IMG/VR virus record: IMGVR_UViG_3300008448_000737
Coordinates: 1-22,227 of that record
DNA from: a virus
Reading direction: 5' to 3' (one strand)
Length of the DNA stretch: 22,227 nt
Part shown: positions 1 through 6,305 of the stretch, in pieces
Layout: each line of letters begins with the position of its first letter
How positions within the stretch are numbered: the first letter of the stretch is position 1
The notes under the pieces: model-generated
What the model was told of the DNA's origin: nothing
The model's database searches: none
What the model saw: the letters and a program-made list of their open reading frames with translations, nothing else
Made by a program: the position numbers and the translations under genes

Positions 1-2
1 AT

Positions 3-1490
3 GGTGGTGGTGGAGCAGTTGATTCAGTTAATGGTCAGACTGGTGTTGTAGTGCTTGATGCAGATGATATAAGTGACTCGACAACTACAAATAAGTTCTT
101 GACTTCGACTGAAAAAACGAATCTTATAAACCATCTTTCGAACACTTCGAATCCACATAGCACAACTGCGACACAAGTTGATGCTTTGCAAAGAGATGGT
201 TCGAATGCGAACTCTAACATTAATATAGGTGAATATGAATTAAAAGCTGGTCAATTCACTTTAGATACTACACCAACTGGAACTGCATCTGTAGGTACTA
301 CACGATGGAATGACACACTTGGCTCGACAGAAACTACTTTAAAAGGTGGTAGTGTCATCTTGAAGAATGGAGTTGATTTAGTTGCGAGAGTAGTGAATAA
401 AGTAACTCCTAATGCTACATTGACAAAAGCAGCATACCAAGCAGTTCGGGTAAGTGGCGCACAAGGTCAGAGATTAGCAGTTGCATACGCACAAGCAAAT
501 AACGATAATAATTCAGCAGATACTATCGGAATAGTATGCGAGACAATTGCTACGAATCAAGAAGGATTCATTTTGACTGTTGGTCAGTTAGAAGGTATCA
601 ATACAACTGGAAGTCTTCAAGGAGAAACTTGGGCAGATGGTGATGTCATCTATCTTTCTCCAACTATTGCTGGTGCATTGACTAATGTGAAACCAACTGG
701 TGCAACTGGTCATATCGTAGTGATTGGATATGTCGAGTATGCACACGCAATCAATGGTAAGTTGTATATAAAAATTATGAACGGATGGGAGCTTGATGAG
801 TTGCACAACGTGAATATATCTTCACCTTCTAACAATCAAATTTTAGCGTATACTTCATCTACTTCTTTGTGGGAAAATAAAAGTGTATCAACTGCTTTAG
901 GATTCACTCCAGAAGATGTCTCTAATAAGCAAACAGACTTGACTGCAAGTGCGACTAAATATCCTACTATAAATGCAGTAAATACTGGACTTGCATTGAA
1001 GTCAAACTTAAGAAACACTCCAAGAATATTAGCCAATGACGAAAGTGGTATCACTTCAACTGGAACAGAGACTGTTTGTGCTACTATTCAGATAGACAAC
1101 TTTGGAACTAATTGGGCGATGGATTTATTTTTAGATGCGATAAAAAGTGGTGCAACTTCGGGAACTCAAGCAAGAATTTATTTAAATGATACTGCGAACT
1201 TAAGTGGTACACCTACACAATTAGCTTTATCGCAGTCAGCTACGAACTCTAATAGAGTAACTCCTTTGTATCGTAAGATGAGTTATAAAAGTGGTACTTT
1301 AAAGATAGCAAATACAACCACAACTTTACAAAATGATTTGGCGAATCAATCGAATGCAAAATCCGAAATTACGATAGATTTAAATACTGCAACAACAAGA
1401 TATTTAGTATTCACAATTCAAAGATTCTCAACGGCTGGAGATACTGTTACGGCTGGTCGACATCAAGTAATTTTATATCCTAACGTATAA
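3..1490 (+). CDS. Tail fibre / receptor-binding-like structural protein (5' partial)
   Basis: The frame is open from base 3, so the true start lies left of the window; the GTG at 51 is internal. About 495 residues are visible. They begin with a poly-glycine linker (GGGGAVDSV) followed by VNGQTGVVVLDADDI, a phrase that recurs in phage fibre and baseplate-attached proteins. Next comes a stretch with NPHSTTATQVDAL, also typical of phage fibres, then a Ser/Thr/Asn-rich, beta-strand-like body with DGDVIYLSP and GYVEYA. The C-terminal 170 residues look like a separate globular tip. No transmembrane segment or catalytic motif is visible. Position just before the lysis cassette is usual for the last tail gene. 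I infer host adsorption; the exact role (fibre, baseplate decoration or head fibre) cannot be settled from the sequence. Confidence 0.75.
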   Translation, partial: GGGGAVDSVNGQTGVVVLDADDISDSTTTNKFLTSTEKTNLINHLSNTSNPHSTTATQVDALQRDGSNANSNINIGEYELKAGQFTLDTTPTGTASVGTTRWNDTLGSTETTLKGGSVILKNGVDLVARVVNKVTPNATLTKAAYQAVRVSGAQGQRLAVAYAQANNDNNSADTIGIVCETIATNQEGFILTVGQLEGINTTGSLQGETWADGDVIYLSPTIAGALTNVKPTGATGHIVVIGYVEYAHAINGKLYIKIMNGWELDELHNVNISSPSNNQILAYTSSTSLWENKSVSTALGFTPEDVSNKQTDLTASATKYPTINAVNTGLALKSNLRNTPRILANDESGITSTGTETVCATIQIDNFGTNWAMDLFLDAIKSGATSGTQARIYLNDTANLSGTPTQLALSQSATNSNRVTPLYRKMSYKSGTLKIANTTTTLQNDLANQSNAKSEITIDLNTATTRYLVFTIQRFSTAGDTVTAGRHQVILYPNV

Positions 1491-1651
1491 TGAAAGCATA
1501 CTATTATAATAGCATCAATGGTTTAGTTTGTCAGTATTTCGATGAACAACCGAAGTTTGAATGTTTAGAAGTAACTGATGAATTAAGAGCATTAGTTGAT
1601 TTAATGACTAATCCTATCTTGAAAGATGGAAAAATAGTTGAGAATGAGTAG
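1490..1651 (+). CDS. Small hypothetical protein, 53 aa, after the fibre gene
   Basis: The ATG overlaps the stop of the fibre gene (TAATG), the translational-coupling arrangement used throughout this genome. The 53-residue product starts MKAYYYNSINGLV and ends KDGKIVENE; it is soluble-looking, slightly acidic and has no recognisable motif. It overlaps the following membrane-protein gene by eight bases if that gene starts at 1644. Small genes in this position are often fibre chaperones or lysis accessory proteins, but nothing here distinguishes these. The ORF fills what would otherwise be a gap of about 150 bases, which supports it being real. Confidence 0.6.
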   Translation: MKAYYYNSINGLVCQYFDEQPKFECLEVTDELRALVDLMTNPILKDGKIVENE

Positions 1652-1844
1652 AAAAGAGTTTATAGATGGTTTACAAAGTAAGTTTATATCTCGCAAGTTG
1701 CTTGTATTTCTTGTTGCTTGTGGTGGATTGTTTACTGGTAAGCTTACATCGAGTGACTTCGTTGTGATTGCAAGTGCTTATATGATAGCTCAAAGTGGAA
1801 AAGATATGATGTTGGAATATATAAAAGGAAGAAATAATGGATGA
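1644..1844 (+). CDS. Small membrane protein, holin candidate
   Basis: The product is 66 residues from ATG 1644 (a TTG six bases upstream is also in frame). A short basic, amphipathic N-terminus (MSRKEFIDGLQSK) precedes a hydrophobic stretch at about residues 18-32 (KLLVFLVACGGLFTG) and a second, weaker one at 37-50 (SDFVVIASAYMIAQS). The C-terminus is charged (KGRNNG). The size, one or two membrane passes and position two genes before an endolysin that lacks a signal peptide fit a holin, which would form the inner-membrane hole that releases the endolysin. No family signature was recognised, so holin is inferred from context. It overlaps the next gene by eight bases. Confidence 0.6.
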   Translation: MSRKEFIDGLQSKFISRKLLVFLVACGGLFTGKLTSSDFVVIASAYMIAQSGKDMMLEYIKGRNNG

Positions 1845-2133
1845 TTTAAAAGTTTTAAAAGGCGAAATAGAAAGGATTCGACACCATATGGACTTGAATA
1901 AAAAAGCCACAGAAGAGAACACTCAACTTCTGGTAGACATAAAGACTACATTAGTTGGGAATCACTTAAATGAAGGTGGAATGGTGCGTGAACAGAGAAT
2001 AATAAAAAGAGATGTTGAAGAACTTCAAGACTTCAAGAAAGAAGTCAATGTATACATTAAACAAGCGAAGTATTTTTTAGGTATAATTATCGGAGCAATT
2101 GTCACAATTACAATTAAATTATTCAGCAAATGA
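1837..2133 (+). CDS. XhlA-like coiled-coil protein with C-terminal membrane anchor
   Basis: The 98-residue protein is mostly charged helix (residues 1-72, heptad-like, rich in K, E and I/L). It ends in one hydrophobic segment at about 80-95 (YFLGIIIGAIVTITIKLF) followed by a short tail. This layout, a soluble coiled coil tethered by a C-terminal helix, matches XhlA/hemolysin-type accessory lysis proteins, which sit in the inner membrane beside a holin. It lies between the holin candidate and the endolysin, overlapping both (eight and four bases), so it is very probably co-translated with them. Alternatives are the holin itself or an antiholin. There is no signal peptide and no cysteine. Confidence 0.6.
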   Translation: MDDLKVLKGEIERIRHHMDLNKKATEENTQLLVDIKTTLVGNHLNEGGMVREQRIIKRDVEELQDFKKEVNVYIKQAKYFLGIIIGAIVTITIKLFSK

Positions 2134-2576
2134 AACTAAACAACGATGGATATCGATTAATCTCGAAGCACGAAGGATTCAGAAGTAAACCATATCTATG
2201 TCCAGCAAAAATAGCTACTATTGGATACGGAAACACTTACTATCCAGATGGAACACGAGTGACTCTTTTAGATAAAGAAATCACAGAACAACAAGCATTC
2301 GAGATGTTCAAAGAAATAGCAGATAGATTTGCAAAAAAGGTAAGCAGATTAGTCACTTCTCCTATAAACCAGAATCAATTCAATGCTTTGGTTTCTTTTT
2401 CGTACAATGTAGGTTTGGCTAATTTTATGAAGTCTACTTTATTAAAAAAGGTGAATGCTAATCATAACGATGCATCAATCACTAACGAATTTATGAAGTG
2501 GAATAAAGCTGGTGGAAAAGAATTAAGAGGTTTAACTTTAAGAAGAAAGGATGAAGCACTTGTTTATTTTAGTTAG
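2130..2576 (+). CDS. Endolysin, GH24 (T4/P22-type) lysozyme
   Basis: This 148-residue muramidase should cleave the beta-1,4 bond between N-acetylmuramic acid and N-acetylglucosamine in peptidoglycan. The catalytic pattern of the phage lysozyme family is plain: Glu15 in HEGF, Cys24 nine residues later in place of the T4 aspartate, and Thr30 in ATIGYG. This is the known E-8-(D/C)-5-T spacing. A mid-protein segment FNALVSFSYNVG and a C-terminal RGLTLRRKDE match the family's conserved helical part. The length is normal for a single-domain enzyme. No signal peptide or SAR segment is seen, so export should depend on the holin upstream. Its 3' end overlaps the spanin-like gene by 26 bases. Confidence 0.93.
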   Translation: MKLNNDGYRLISKHEGFRSKPYLCPAKIATIGYGNTYYPDGTRVTLLDKEITEQQAFEMFKEIADRFAKKVSRLVTSPINQNQFNALVSFSYNVGLANFMKSTLLKKVNANHNDASITNEFMKWNKAGGKELRGLTLRRKDEALVYFS

Positions 2577-3018
2577 TCTGGTTTTCTTGAGTTGTGCATC
2601 TCGAAAAGTAGATGTAGACATTAAGAAAAAAGACTCGACAACTGTTCAAATCACTAAAGAGATTACTACTAAAAAGACAGATTCTACTTCTAACAATTTA
2701 GTAATTGATAAAACAGAAACAGATGAATTGATTATTGTTCCAATTGATTCTACAAAAGAAATAGTAGTGAACGGAAAGAAGTATTTTAACGCAGTTTTAA
2801 AGTACAAAAAAGTAAGAAACAACACTTATAACAATAACAAGGTAAAAGTCTCTAAAATTGAAGATAAAGCAGTTAAAACTAATAATCGCACAACATTAAA
2901 AACTAAAAACAAAACAAAAAAAATAGAGACAAATAACACAATAATTTATATATCATTATTACTTCTATTCATTTTACTTCTTATCATTGGTAATAGATTA
3001 AGAAGAATATATTTTTAG
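2551..3018 (+). CDS. Probable unimolecular spanin (lipoprotein with C-terminal membrane anchor)
   Basis: The 155-residue protein begins with a lipoprotein signal: basic start, hydrophobic residues 4-13, and cysteine 15 in VFLSC. A Lys/Thr/Asn-rich body of about 115 residues (15-130) follows. It ends in a strong membrane helix at about 131-147 (IIYISLLLLFILLLIIG) with a basic tail RLRR. An outer-membrane lipid at one end and an inner-membrane helix at the other is the defining design of u-spanins such as phage T1 gp11, which join the two membranes at the last step of Gram-negative lysis. Its start is embedded in the 3' end of the endolysin gene, as Rz/Rz1 genes often are. The lipobox is relaxed (Phe at -3), which Bacteroidota tolerate. 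The function is inferred from topology and context. Confidence 0.7.
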   Translation: MKHLFILVSLVFLSCASRKVDVDIKKKDSTTVQITKEITTKKTDSTSNNLVIDKTETDELIIVPIDSTKEIVVNGKKYFNAVLKYKKVRNNTYNNNKVKVSKIEDKAVKTNNRTTLKTKNKTKKIETNNTIIYISLLLLFILLLIIGNRLRRIYF

Positions 3019-3204
3019 ACACTTACCACCCACCTATGTTATTTTAAATTTCAGAAATGCTGGTTGAGTTGAATGATTGTCGGGTGGCACGAAAATAACA
3101 AAGGATAAACAATCGCAATATTCAAGCAGTCTTATTTTATCTGTTCCAAGCACCTTCCATCTTTGTTAGGTTGTGCAAGTCTTCAACGCATTGGAGTGAC
3201 AAAG
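3019..3204. other. Gene-free block with dense long-range complementarity (candidate structured RNA or acquired repeat)
   Basis: No reading frame of useful length exists on either strand. By hand count the block is about 38% GC, against about 16% for the 95 bases after it. It contains CCACCC 3026-3031 pairing with GGGTGG 3082-3087; TGTTATTTT 3037-3045 pairing with AAAATAACA 3092-3100; and TTGAATGATTGT 3069-3080 pairing with 3109-3114 plus 3120-3125 (12 pairs, one five-base bulge). CTTTGT 3161-3166 can also pair with ACAAAG 3199-3204. The first two pairings cross in pseudoknot order, and the loops are long enough (5 and 4 nt) to allow it on the + strand. I cannot assign it to a known RNA class. 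It could also be a repeat picked up from a host chromosome. Confidence 0.45.
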
Positions 3205-3222
3205 TTAAAATAAAATTAACTT
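3202..3222. repeat. AT-rich inverted repeat followed by a T7 run
   Basis: AAGTTAA 3202-3208 and TTAACTT 3216-3222 form a 7-bp hairpin with a 7-base loop, and a run of seven T (3230-3236) follows seven bases later. With a single G-C pair and an offset T-run it would be a weak terminator at best for the lysis operon. It marks the boundary between the GC-richer block and the very AT-rich leader of the next gene. Confidence 0.35.
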
Positions 3223-3253
3223 AAGTATGTTTTTTTCTTATAAACATCTTGTA

Positions 3254-3285
3254 AATAAGTATAATTCATACCTAATAAGTATTAT
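3254..3285 (+). repeat. Imperfect direct repeat, possible operator pair
   Basis: AATAAGTATAAT at 3254-3265 recurs as AATAAGTATTAT at 3274-3285 (11 of 12 bases), with starts exactly 20 bases apart, close to two helical turns. A third AAGTAT is at 3223-3228. The pair lies just upstream of the NinG-like gene in a stretch of about 16% GC. The spacing suits two protein sites on one DNA face, but AT-rich DNA makes chance repeats likely. Confidence 0.3.
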
Positions 3286-3299
3286 TCGTAAATTTGAAA

Positions 3300-3680
3300 A
3301 TGAAATCCAAGAAACCAAAGAGCAAACTAATAAAAGAACTGGATATCTTGTTTAGTCAGTTTATTAGATTGTCTAATAGTATAGATGGATTTTGTAGTTG
3401 CGTGACTTGTGGCAGAGTCTACGAATGGAAAAAGATCCAAGCTGGTCACTTCATTTCAAGACAACACTATTCAGTAAGATGGGATGAAAGAAACGTAAAG
3501 CCACAATGTTATGGTTGCAACGTGATGCAACAAGGAAGGCAGTATGAGTTCAGCAAGTATCTTGGTCAAGAGTTGTCAGAAGAATTGTATCTCTTGTCTA
3601 AACAAACAAGAAAGATCTCCGAGATTGAACTTCAAGAAATGATAGAACATTATAAAAATAAGATTGTCAGTTTTTCATAA
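3300..3680 (+). CDS. ninG: NinG/Rap-like recombination protein
   Basis: The product is 126 residues from ATG 3300 (a TTG six bases earlier is in frame). It carries the NinG pattern: a cysteine cluster C32-x-C34-xx-C37 (CSCVTC), then the core QAGHFISRQH (about 47-56) and RWDERNVKPQC with C70-xx-C73 (YGCN). The cysteines and histidines should bind zinc, making an HNH-like fold. In lambda, NinG (Rap) is a Holliday-junction/D-loop endonuclease of phage recombination, and I infer the same type of role. The protein is shorter than lambda NinG, but many phage members are about this size. It is a single-gene unit between the structured block and a strong terminator, separate from the ERF and exonuclease genes it probably works with. 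Confidence 0.85.
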   Translation: MKSKKPKSKLIKELDILFSQFIRLSNSIDGFCSCVTCGRVYEWKKIQAGHFISRQHYSVRWDERNVKPQCYGCNVMQQGRQYEFSKYLGQELSEELYLLSKQTRKISEIELQEMIEHYKNKIVSFS

Positions 3681-3698
3681 TTTTTAGTTAATTGTTTG

Positions 3699-3732
3699 AA
3701 AATGGGTGGATTAAGGTCTACCCATTTTTTTT
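3699..3732 (+). terminator. Rho-independent terminator after the NinG-like gene
   Basis: AAAATGGGT 3699-3707 and ACCCATTTT 3720-3728 form a 9-bp stem with a 12-base loop, running into a T tract that ends at 3733. The reverse complement also has a stem and a T-run (from the leading A residues), so weak bidirectional function is possible. It separates the NinG-like gene from promoter P1 immediately downstream. Confidence 0.85.
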
Positions 3733-3737
3733 TAAAA

Positions 3738-3813
3738 TGTTAAAATTTTGTTAAAGTCAATCAACAGACTTGTCAATTAAAAATAACCTATTACTTTTAC
3801 ACCATCAAACAAT
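3738..3813 (+). promoter_or_regulatory. Promoter P1 of early operon 1 (Bacteroidota type)
   Basis: A TTG at 3770-3772 (-33 element) is followed after 19 bases by TACTTTTA at 3792-3799, close to the Bacteroidota -7 consensus TAnnTTTG. Upstream is the 20-mer TGTTAAAATTTTGTTAAAGT (3738-3757). Downstream is CATCAAACAAT (3803-3813) just before the first start codon. The same 20-mer, TTGTnAATTA core, -7 box and CATCAAACAAT recur at 8768-8842, and in both places the -7 box begins 28 bases before the ATG. That duplication is the main support. Confidence 0.7.
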
Positions 3814-3819
3814 AATAAT

Positions 3820-4017
3820 ATGGAAAATAAAACAGACATTTTTGCAACAAAAACTGCAGTAGAACTATTCAAAGAGTGCATTGAGTTCTACATCCCAGAA
3901 CAATATCAAGAGAAGTTCTTGAATGTTTACGAAGAGTGCAGAGAGATTGAAATGAAGCAATGGGATACTCAACGCATAAGAGGTATTATCGAACAGTTAA
4001 ACCGAAAACTATATTAA
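3820..4017 (+). CDS. Hypothetical early protein, 65 aa
   Basis: This is the first gene after promoter P1, so probably among the earliest expressed. The 65-residue product (MENKTDIFATKTAVEL) is acidic, predicted mostly helical, with two cysteines (FKECIEFY, YEECREIE) and no membrane segment. No family was recognised. The start is the ATG sixteen or so bases after the inferred transcription start, preceded by AATAATAAT rather than a Shine-Dalgarno. Small acidic first-gene products are often host-takeover factors, but nothing in the sequence shows this. Confidence 0.75.
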   Translation: MENKTDIFATKTAVELFKECIEFYIPEQYQEKFLNVYEECREIEMKQWDTQRIRGIIEQLNRKLY

Positions 4018-4018
4018 A

Positions 4019-4195
4019 ATGAAAGACTTAATCGACTTCCAGCGTTATCAGATTGAAACGCTACAAAAGAGAGTGTGTGAGCTTGAATCACAATTGAATG
4101 AAGTGAAACAATATTGTTTCGAATTGTGCGAAGATGCACCTTCAGAGTATAAAAGAATCATTAAACAAACAATCTACGAGTTATGCAAGAGTTAA
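4019..4195 (+). CDS. Small coiled-coil protein, 58 aa
   Basis: The ATG is one base after the previous stop (TAAAATG) and the ORF overlaps the ERF gene by 13 bases, so it sits in the operon without slack. The 58-residue product (MKDLIDFQRYQIETLQ) is a single long charged helix for residues 5-32 (coiled-coil heptads), then a Cys-containing tail (YCFELCED, ELCKS; four cysteines overall). It may dimerise or bind metal. No family recognised. It could be an accessory to the annealing protein it is coupled to. Confidence 0.65.
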   Translation: MKDLIDFQRYQIETLQKRVCELESQLNEVKQYCFELCEDAPSEYKRIIKQTIYELCKS

Positions 4196-4713
4196 GCGAA
4201 AAGTTATCAGCAATCCAACGAGAATTCAAGAGTAAGAAATCGAAGTTCAATTCATTTGGTAAATACTATTTCAGAAGTGCAGAAGATATCCTTGAAGCAC
4301 TAAAACCAATGAATGAAAAATATGGTGTATATTTCTTGATTAAAGAAAAGTTAATCGGAAACGCAATAATCGAATCAAAAGCGTATATTTGCGATGTAAA
4401 CGGAATCAATTCAATTTGTGCTACTGCAATTGTTGGAGTTGATTTAGAACAGAAAGGTATGCAGACACCACAAGCTTATGGATCAGCGAGTTCATATGGA
4501 AAGAAATATGCTCTTGGGAACTTACTTCTAATCGATGACACGCAAGATGCAGATGCGATTAATACGCACGATGTTAAGAAGACATTGAACATCAACACAC
4601 CAGAATTCACTAAAGCGATTGAGTTCGTGAAAGGTGGTGGAGATTTATCTAAAATCGAAGAAAAATATAATTTGAGTAAAGAAGCTAAAAATCAACTATT
4701 AAAAATCAAGTAA
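4183..4713 (+). CDS. erf: ERF-family single-strand annealing protein
   Basis: The 176-residue protein has the ERF signature: an N-terminal helix LSAIQREFKS, then the core FGKYYFRSAEDILEAL (about residues 25-41), a strand-rich middle, and the very typical PQAYGSASSYGKKYALGNLL (about 97-116) followed by DDTQDAD. ERF proteins, of the P22 Erf kind, form rings that anneal complementary single strands during phage recombination and genome circularisation. It is short for the family, ending soon after the core with a small C-terminal domain (about 130-176, lysine-rich) that may contact a partner. It lies directly before an SSB-like gene. The matching RecE-like exonuclease is about 6 kb downstream in operon 2 rather than adjacent. 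Confidence 0.9.
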   Translation: MQELSEKLSAIQREFKSKKSKFNSFGKYYFRSAEDILEALKPMNEKYGVYFLIKEKLIGNAIIESKAYICDVNGINSICATAIVGVDLEQKGMQTPQAYGSASSYGKKYALGNLLLIDDTQDADAINTHDVKKTLNINTPEFTKAIEFVKGGGDLSKIEEKYNLSKEAKNQLLKIK

Positions 4714-4714
4714 A

Positions 4715-5014
4715 ATGAGTGCAATTATTTCCTTAAGTATCGATGTGACAAAAATCGACAAATCAAAATTAGTGAAAGACAAGTATCTAAATTTAGATGT
4801 TATCGTAAACGATGAGACCAACAACTTCGGACAGAACGTGAGTGCATCGCATTCGCAATCCAAAGAAGAGAGAGAAAGAAAAGTTTCTAAAGTGTATCTT
4901 GGAAACGGAAAAGTTAACTGGACAAACGGACAAATCGTGAAAGCAGAGCCAGTTGCTACAAACCAAACACAACAACGTGGTAGAGTTGAAGAGACTTCAG
5001 ATTTACCTTTTTAA
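4715..5014 (+). CDS. Putative single-stranded-DNA-binding protein
   Basis: The 99-residue protein starts one base after the ERF stop. The N-terminal 70 residues alternate short strands and basic residues (LSIDVTKIDKSKL, KYLNLDVIV, KVYLGNGKV). The end is disordered and Gln-rich (NQTQQRGR), finishing in EETSDLPF. An acidic tail ending in D-L/I-P-F is the hallmark of bacterial and phage SSB proteins, used to recruit partner enzymes. I do not see a full OB-fold signature, so SSB is inferred from the tail, the size and the position between an annealing protein and a replicative helicase. The closing codons run into a terminator seven bases after the stop. Confidence 0.55.
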   Translation: MSAIISLSIDVTKIDKSKLVKDKYLNLDVIVNDETNNFGQNVSASHSQSKEERERKVSKVYLGNGKVNWTNGQIVKAEPVATNQTQQRGRVEETSDLPF

Positions 5015-5020
5015 TTAATT

Positions 5021-5046
5021 GGGAAGGGTAACACCTTCCCTTTTTT
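5021..5046 (+). terminator. Intra-operon terminator between the SSB-like and helicase genes
   Basis: GGGAAGG 5021-5027 and CCTTCCC 5034-5040 form a GC-rich 7-bp stem with a 6-base loop, followed immediately by TTTTTT. It is one of the strongest hairpins in the window, yet it lies only eight bases before the helicase start codon, with no promoter visible between. It probably attenuates transcription so the helicase is made at a lower level than ERF and SSB. Confidence 0.85.
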
Positions 5047-5054
5047 ATGAAATT

Positions 5055-5990
5055 ATGACAACAAATCTTATAGACATTCAGAAAAAGATACTCGATGTGA
5101 AGTATGGAAGAGTCAAAGAAGGACTCAAACTTGACATCGATGAGATAGATGAATTCATTCGCTTTAAACCTGCGAACTTCAATGTTATAATCGGTCACGC
5201 AAATGTGGGTAAGACAACAGTCATCCTATATCTGATGACTCTTTACACGATTAAGCACAACGTGAAGTGGTTGATTTTCTCCAGCGAGAATACTGACTAT
5301 TCGATGGCACGAAAAATCCTTGAATTTAAAAAAGGTAAACCTATTCAGAAAATGGCAGATGATGAAATCGAGTACGGACTTGCTTGGGTTTTTCAGAACT
5401 TCAGAATCATTAATGTGGATAAAGTCTACACCTACAAGACTCTAATGGCAGAAGCGAAAGAAATCAAGCAAACATTCGACTACAAAGGATTCTTAATTGA
5501 CCCATACAATTCACTTGCTAAAGACAAAGAGCTTATAAAATCAGTAGGCAGTCACGAATATGACTATGAAGTATCAAGCGATATGAGACTCTTCTGTAAA
5601 GAGAATGATGTATCTATTTGGTTGAACACTCACGCAGTTACAGAAGCATTAAGAAGAGTTCATCCAAAGTACGAAGACAAGAAAGAACAACATAAGTTTG
5701 CTGGACTGCCTATCCCACCAAATATGGCAGATGTCGAAGGTGGTGGTAAATGGGGCAATAGAGCAGACGATGTGATTACTATTCATAGATACACCCAGCA
5801 TTCACTTGACTGGATGTATTCGGAGTTGCACGTTAGAAAAGTCAAAGAAGTAGAGACTGGTGGCAGACCAACACCTATTGATAATCCTATTCGATTACGA
5901 ATGAAACAAGACAATGTTGGATTTCTTCTTAATGGAGAAGACATTATTATCAACGAATCTGTTAATAAAATAAATCTATCTCCTTTTTAA
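5055..5990 (+). CDS. DnaB-type replicative helicase / RecA-fold ATPase
   Basis: The product is 311 residues from ATG 5055 (an upstream in-frame GTG at 5019 would lie inside the terminator). It is the C-terminal ATPase half of a DnaB-family helicase: Walker A GHANVGKTT at 47-55, the following IFSSENT at 74-80 (the SxE motif of DnaB enzymes), and Walker B GFLIDPYNSL at 145-154. WLNTHA at 189-194 is the sensor-like motif, and NRADDV with a later RMKQDNVGF is the arginine-rich C-terminus. The N-terminal domain and any primase domain are absent, as in many small phage helicases. It should unwind DNA at the phage fork. A shorter recombination ATPase role is the alternative. It follows an attenuator-like terminator. 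Confidence 0.82.
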   Translation: MTTNLIDIQKKILDVKYGRVKEGLKLDIDEIDEFIRFKPANFNVIIGHANVGKTTVILYLMTLYTIKHNVKWLIFSSENTDYSMARKILEFKKGKPIQKMADDEIEYGLAWVFQNFRIINVDKVYTYKTLMAEAKEIKQTFDYKGFLIDPYNSLAKDKELIKSVGSHEYDYEVSSDMRLFCKENDVSIWLNTHAVTEALRRVHPKYEDKKEQHKFAGLPIPPNMADVEGGGKWGNRADDVITIHRYTQHSLDWMYSELHVRKVKEVETGGRPTPIDNPIRLRMKQDNVGFLLNGEDIIINESVNKINLSPF

Positions 5991-6008
5991 ATTAACTTAA
6001 TTTTACTT

Positions 6009-6305
6009 ATGCAAATAAACAATCACATACAAGAAATTCTGAACACTACTTCGAGAGCATTGCTTTACAACTCGGACAATCCAGAACTTAAGTCAATCTT
6101 TAAGGATATAGTTGAGAGACTTCACGCTTGTCAAGATATAATGAGATTAGATGACAAGTACAAACTAAACGAGATTAGTGAAGCACTTGATTCTGTTGTG
6201 GCATTAGACTCGGAATTAACACATCTGGAAGTCACTATTCAGATTAAGCCAGTTCTAAAGGAAAAGAAGACTGCAAAGATATCTGCTAAACTATACACGA
6301 TATGA
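6009..6305 (+). CDS. Hypothetical protein, 98 aa
   Basis: The 98-residue protein (MQINNHIQEIL) is predicted to be helical for residues 1-65, with leucine-spaced segments. It ends in two strands rich in lysine (VTIQIKPVLKEKK, AKISAKLYTI). No motif or family recognised, and no membrane segment. It overlaps the next gene by four bases (ATGA), so the two are likely co-translated. Its position after the helicase suggests a replication-module accessory, such as a loader, but this is only positional. Confidence 0.75.
   Translation: MQINNHIQEILNTTSRALLYNSDNPELKSIFKDIVERLHACQDIMRLDDKYKLNEISEALDSVVALDSELTHLEVTIQIKPVLKEKKTAKISAKLYTI

Noticed and set aside
35-220. Minus-strand ORFs lying inside + strand genes (for example 35-220, 1671-1922, 4956-5198, 21446-21724)
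   Set aside because: All overlap well-supported + strand genes, have unlikely compositions (Ser/Phe/Cys/Leu-rich) and no motifs; the genome is otherwise entirely one-directional.
3019-3204. Hammerhead, HDV-like or pistol-type ribozyme in the gene-free block
   Set aside because: I looked for CTGATGA and GAAA cores and for HDV-type pseudoknot order with P1 starting at a cleavage site. Only a lone CGAAA is present, and the stems do not fit a known ribozyme.
3289-3296. TAAATTTG, a perfect Bacteroidota -7 box just before the NinG start
   Set aside because: No TTG lies at the right distance upstream, and the implied transcription start is on the start codon itself. It would require a leaderless message, so I do not list it as a promoter.
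5019-5054. Helicase start at GTG 5019 (323 aa)
   Set aside because: The extra 12 codons lie in the terminator hairpin and T-run, while ATG 5055 is clear and gives a sensible N-terminus.
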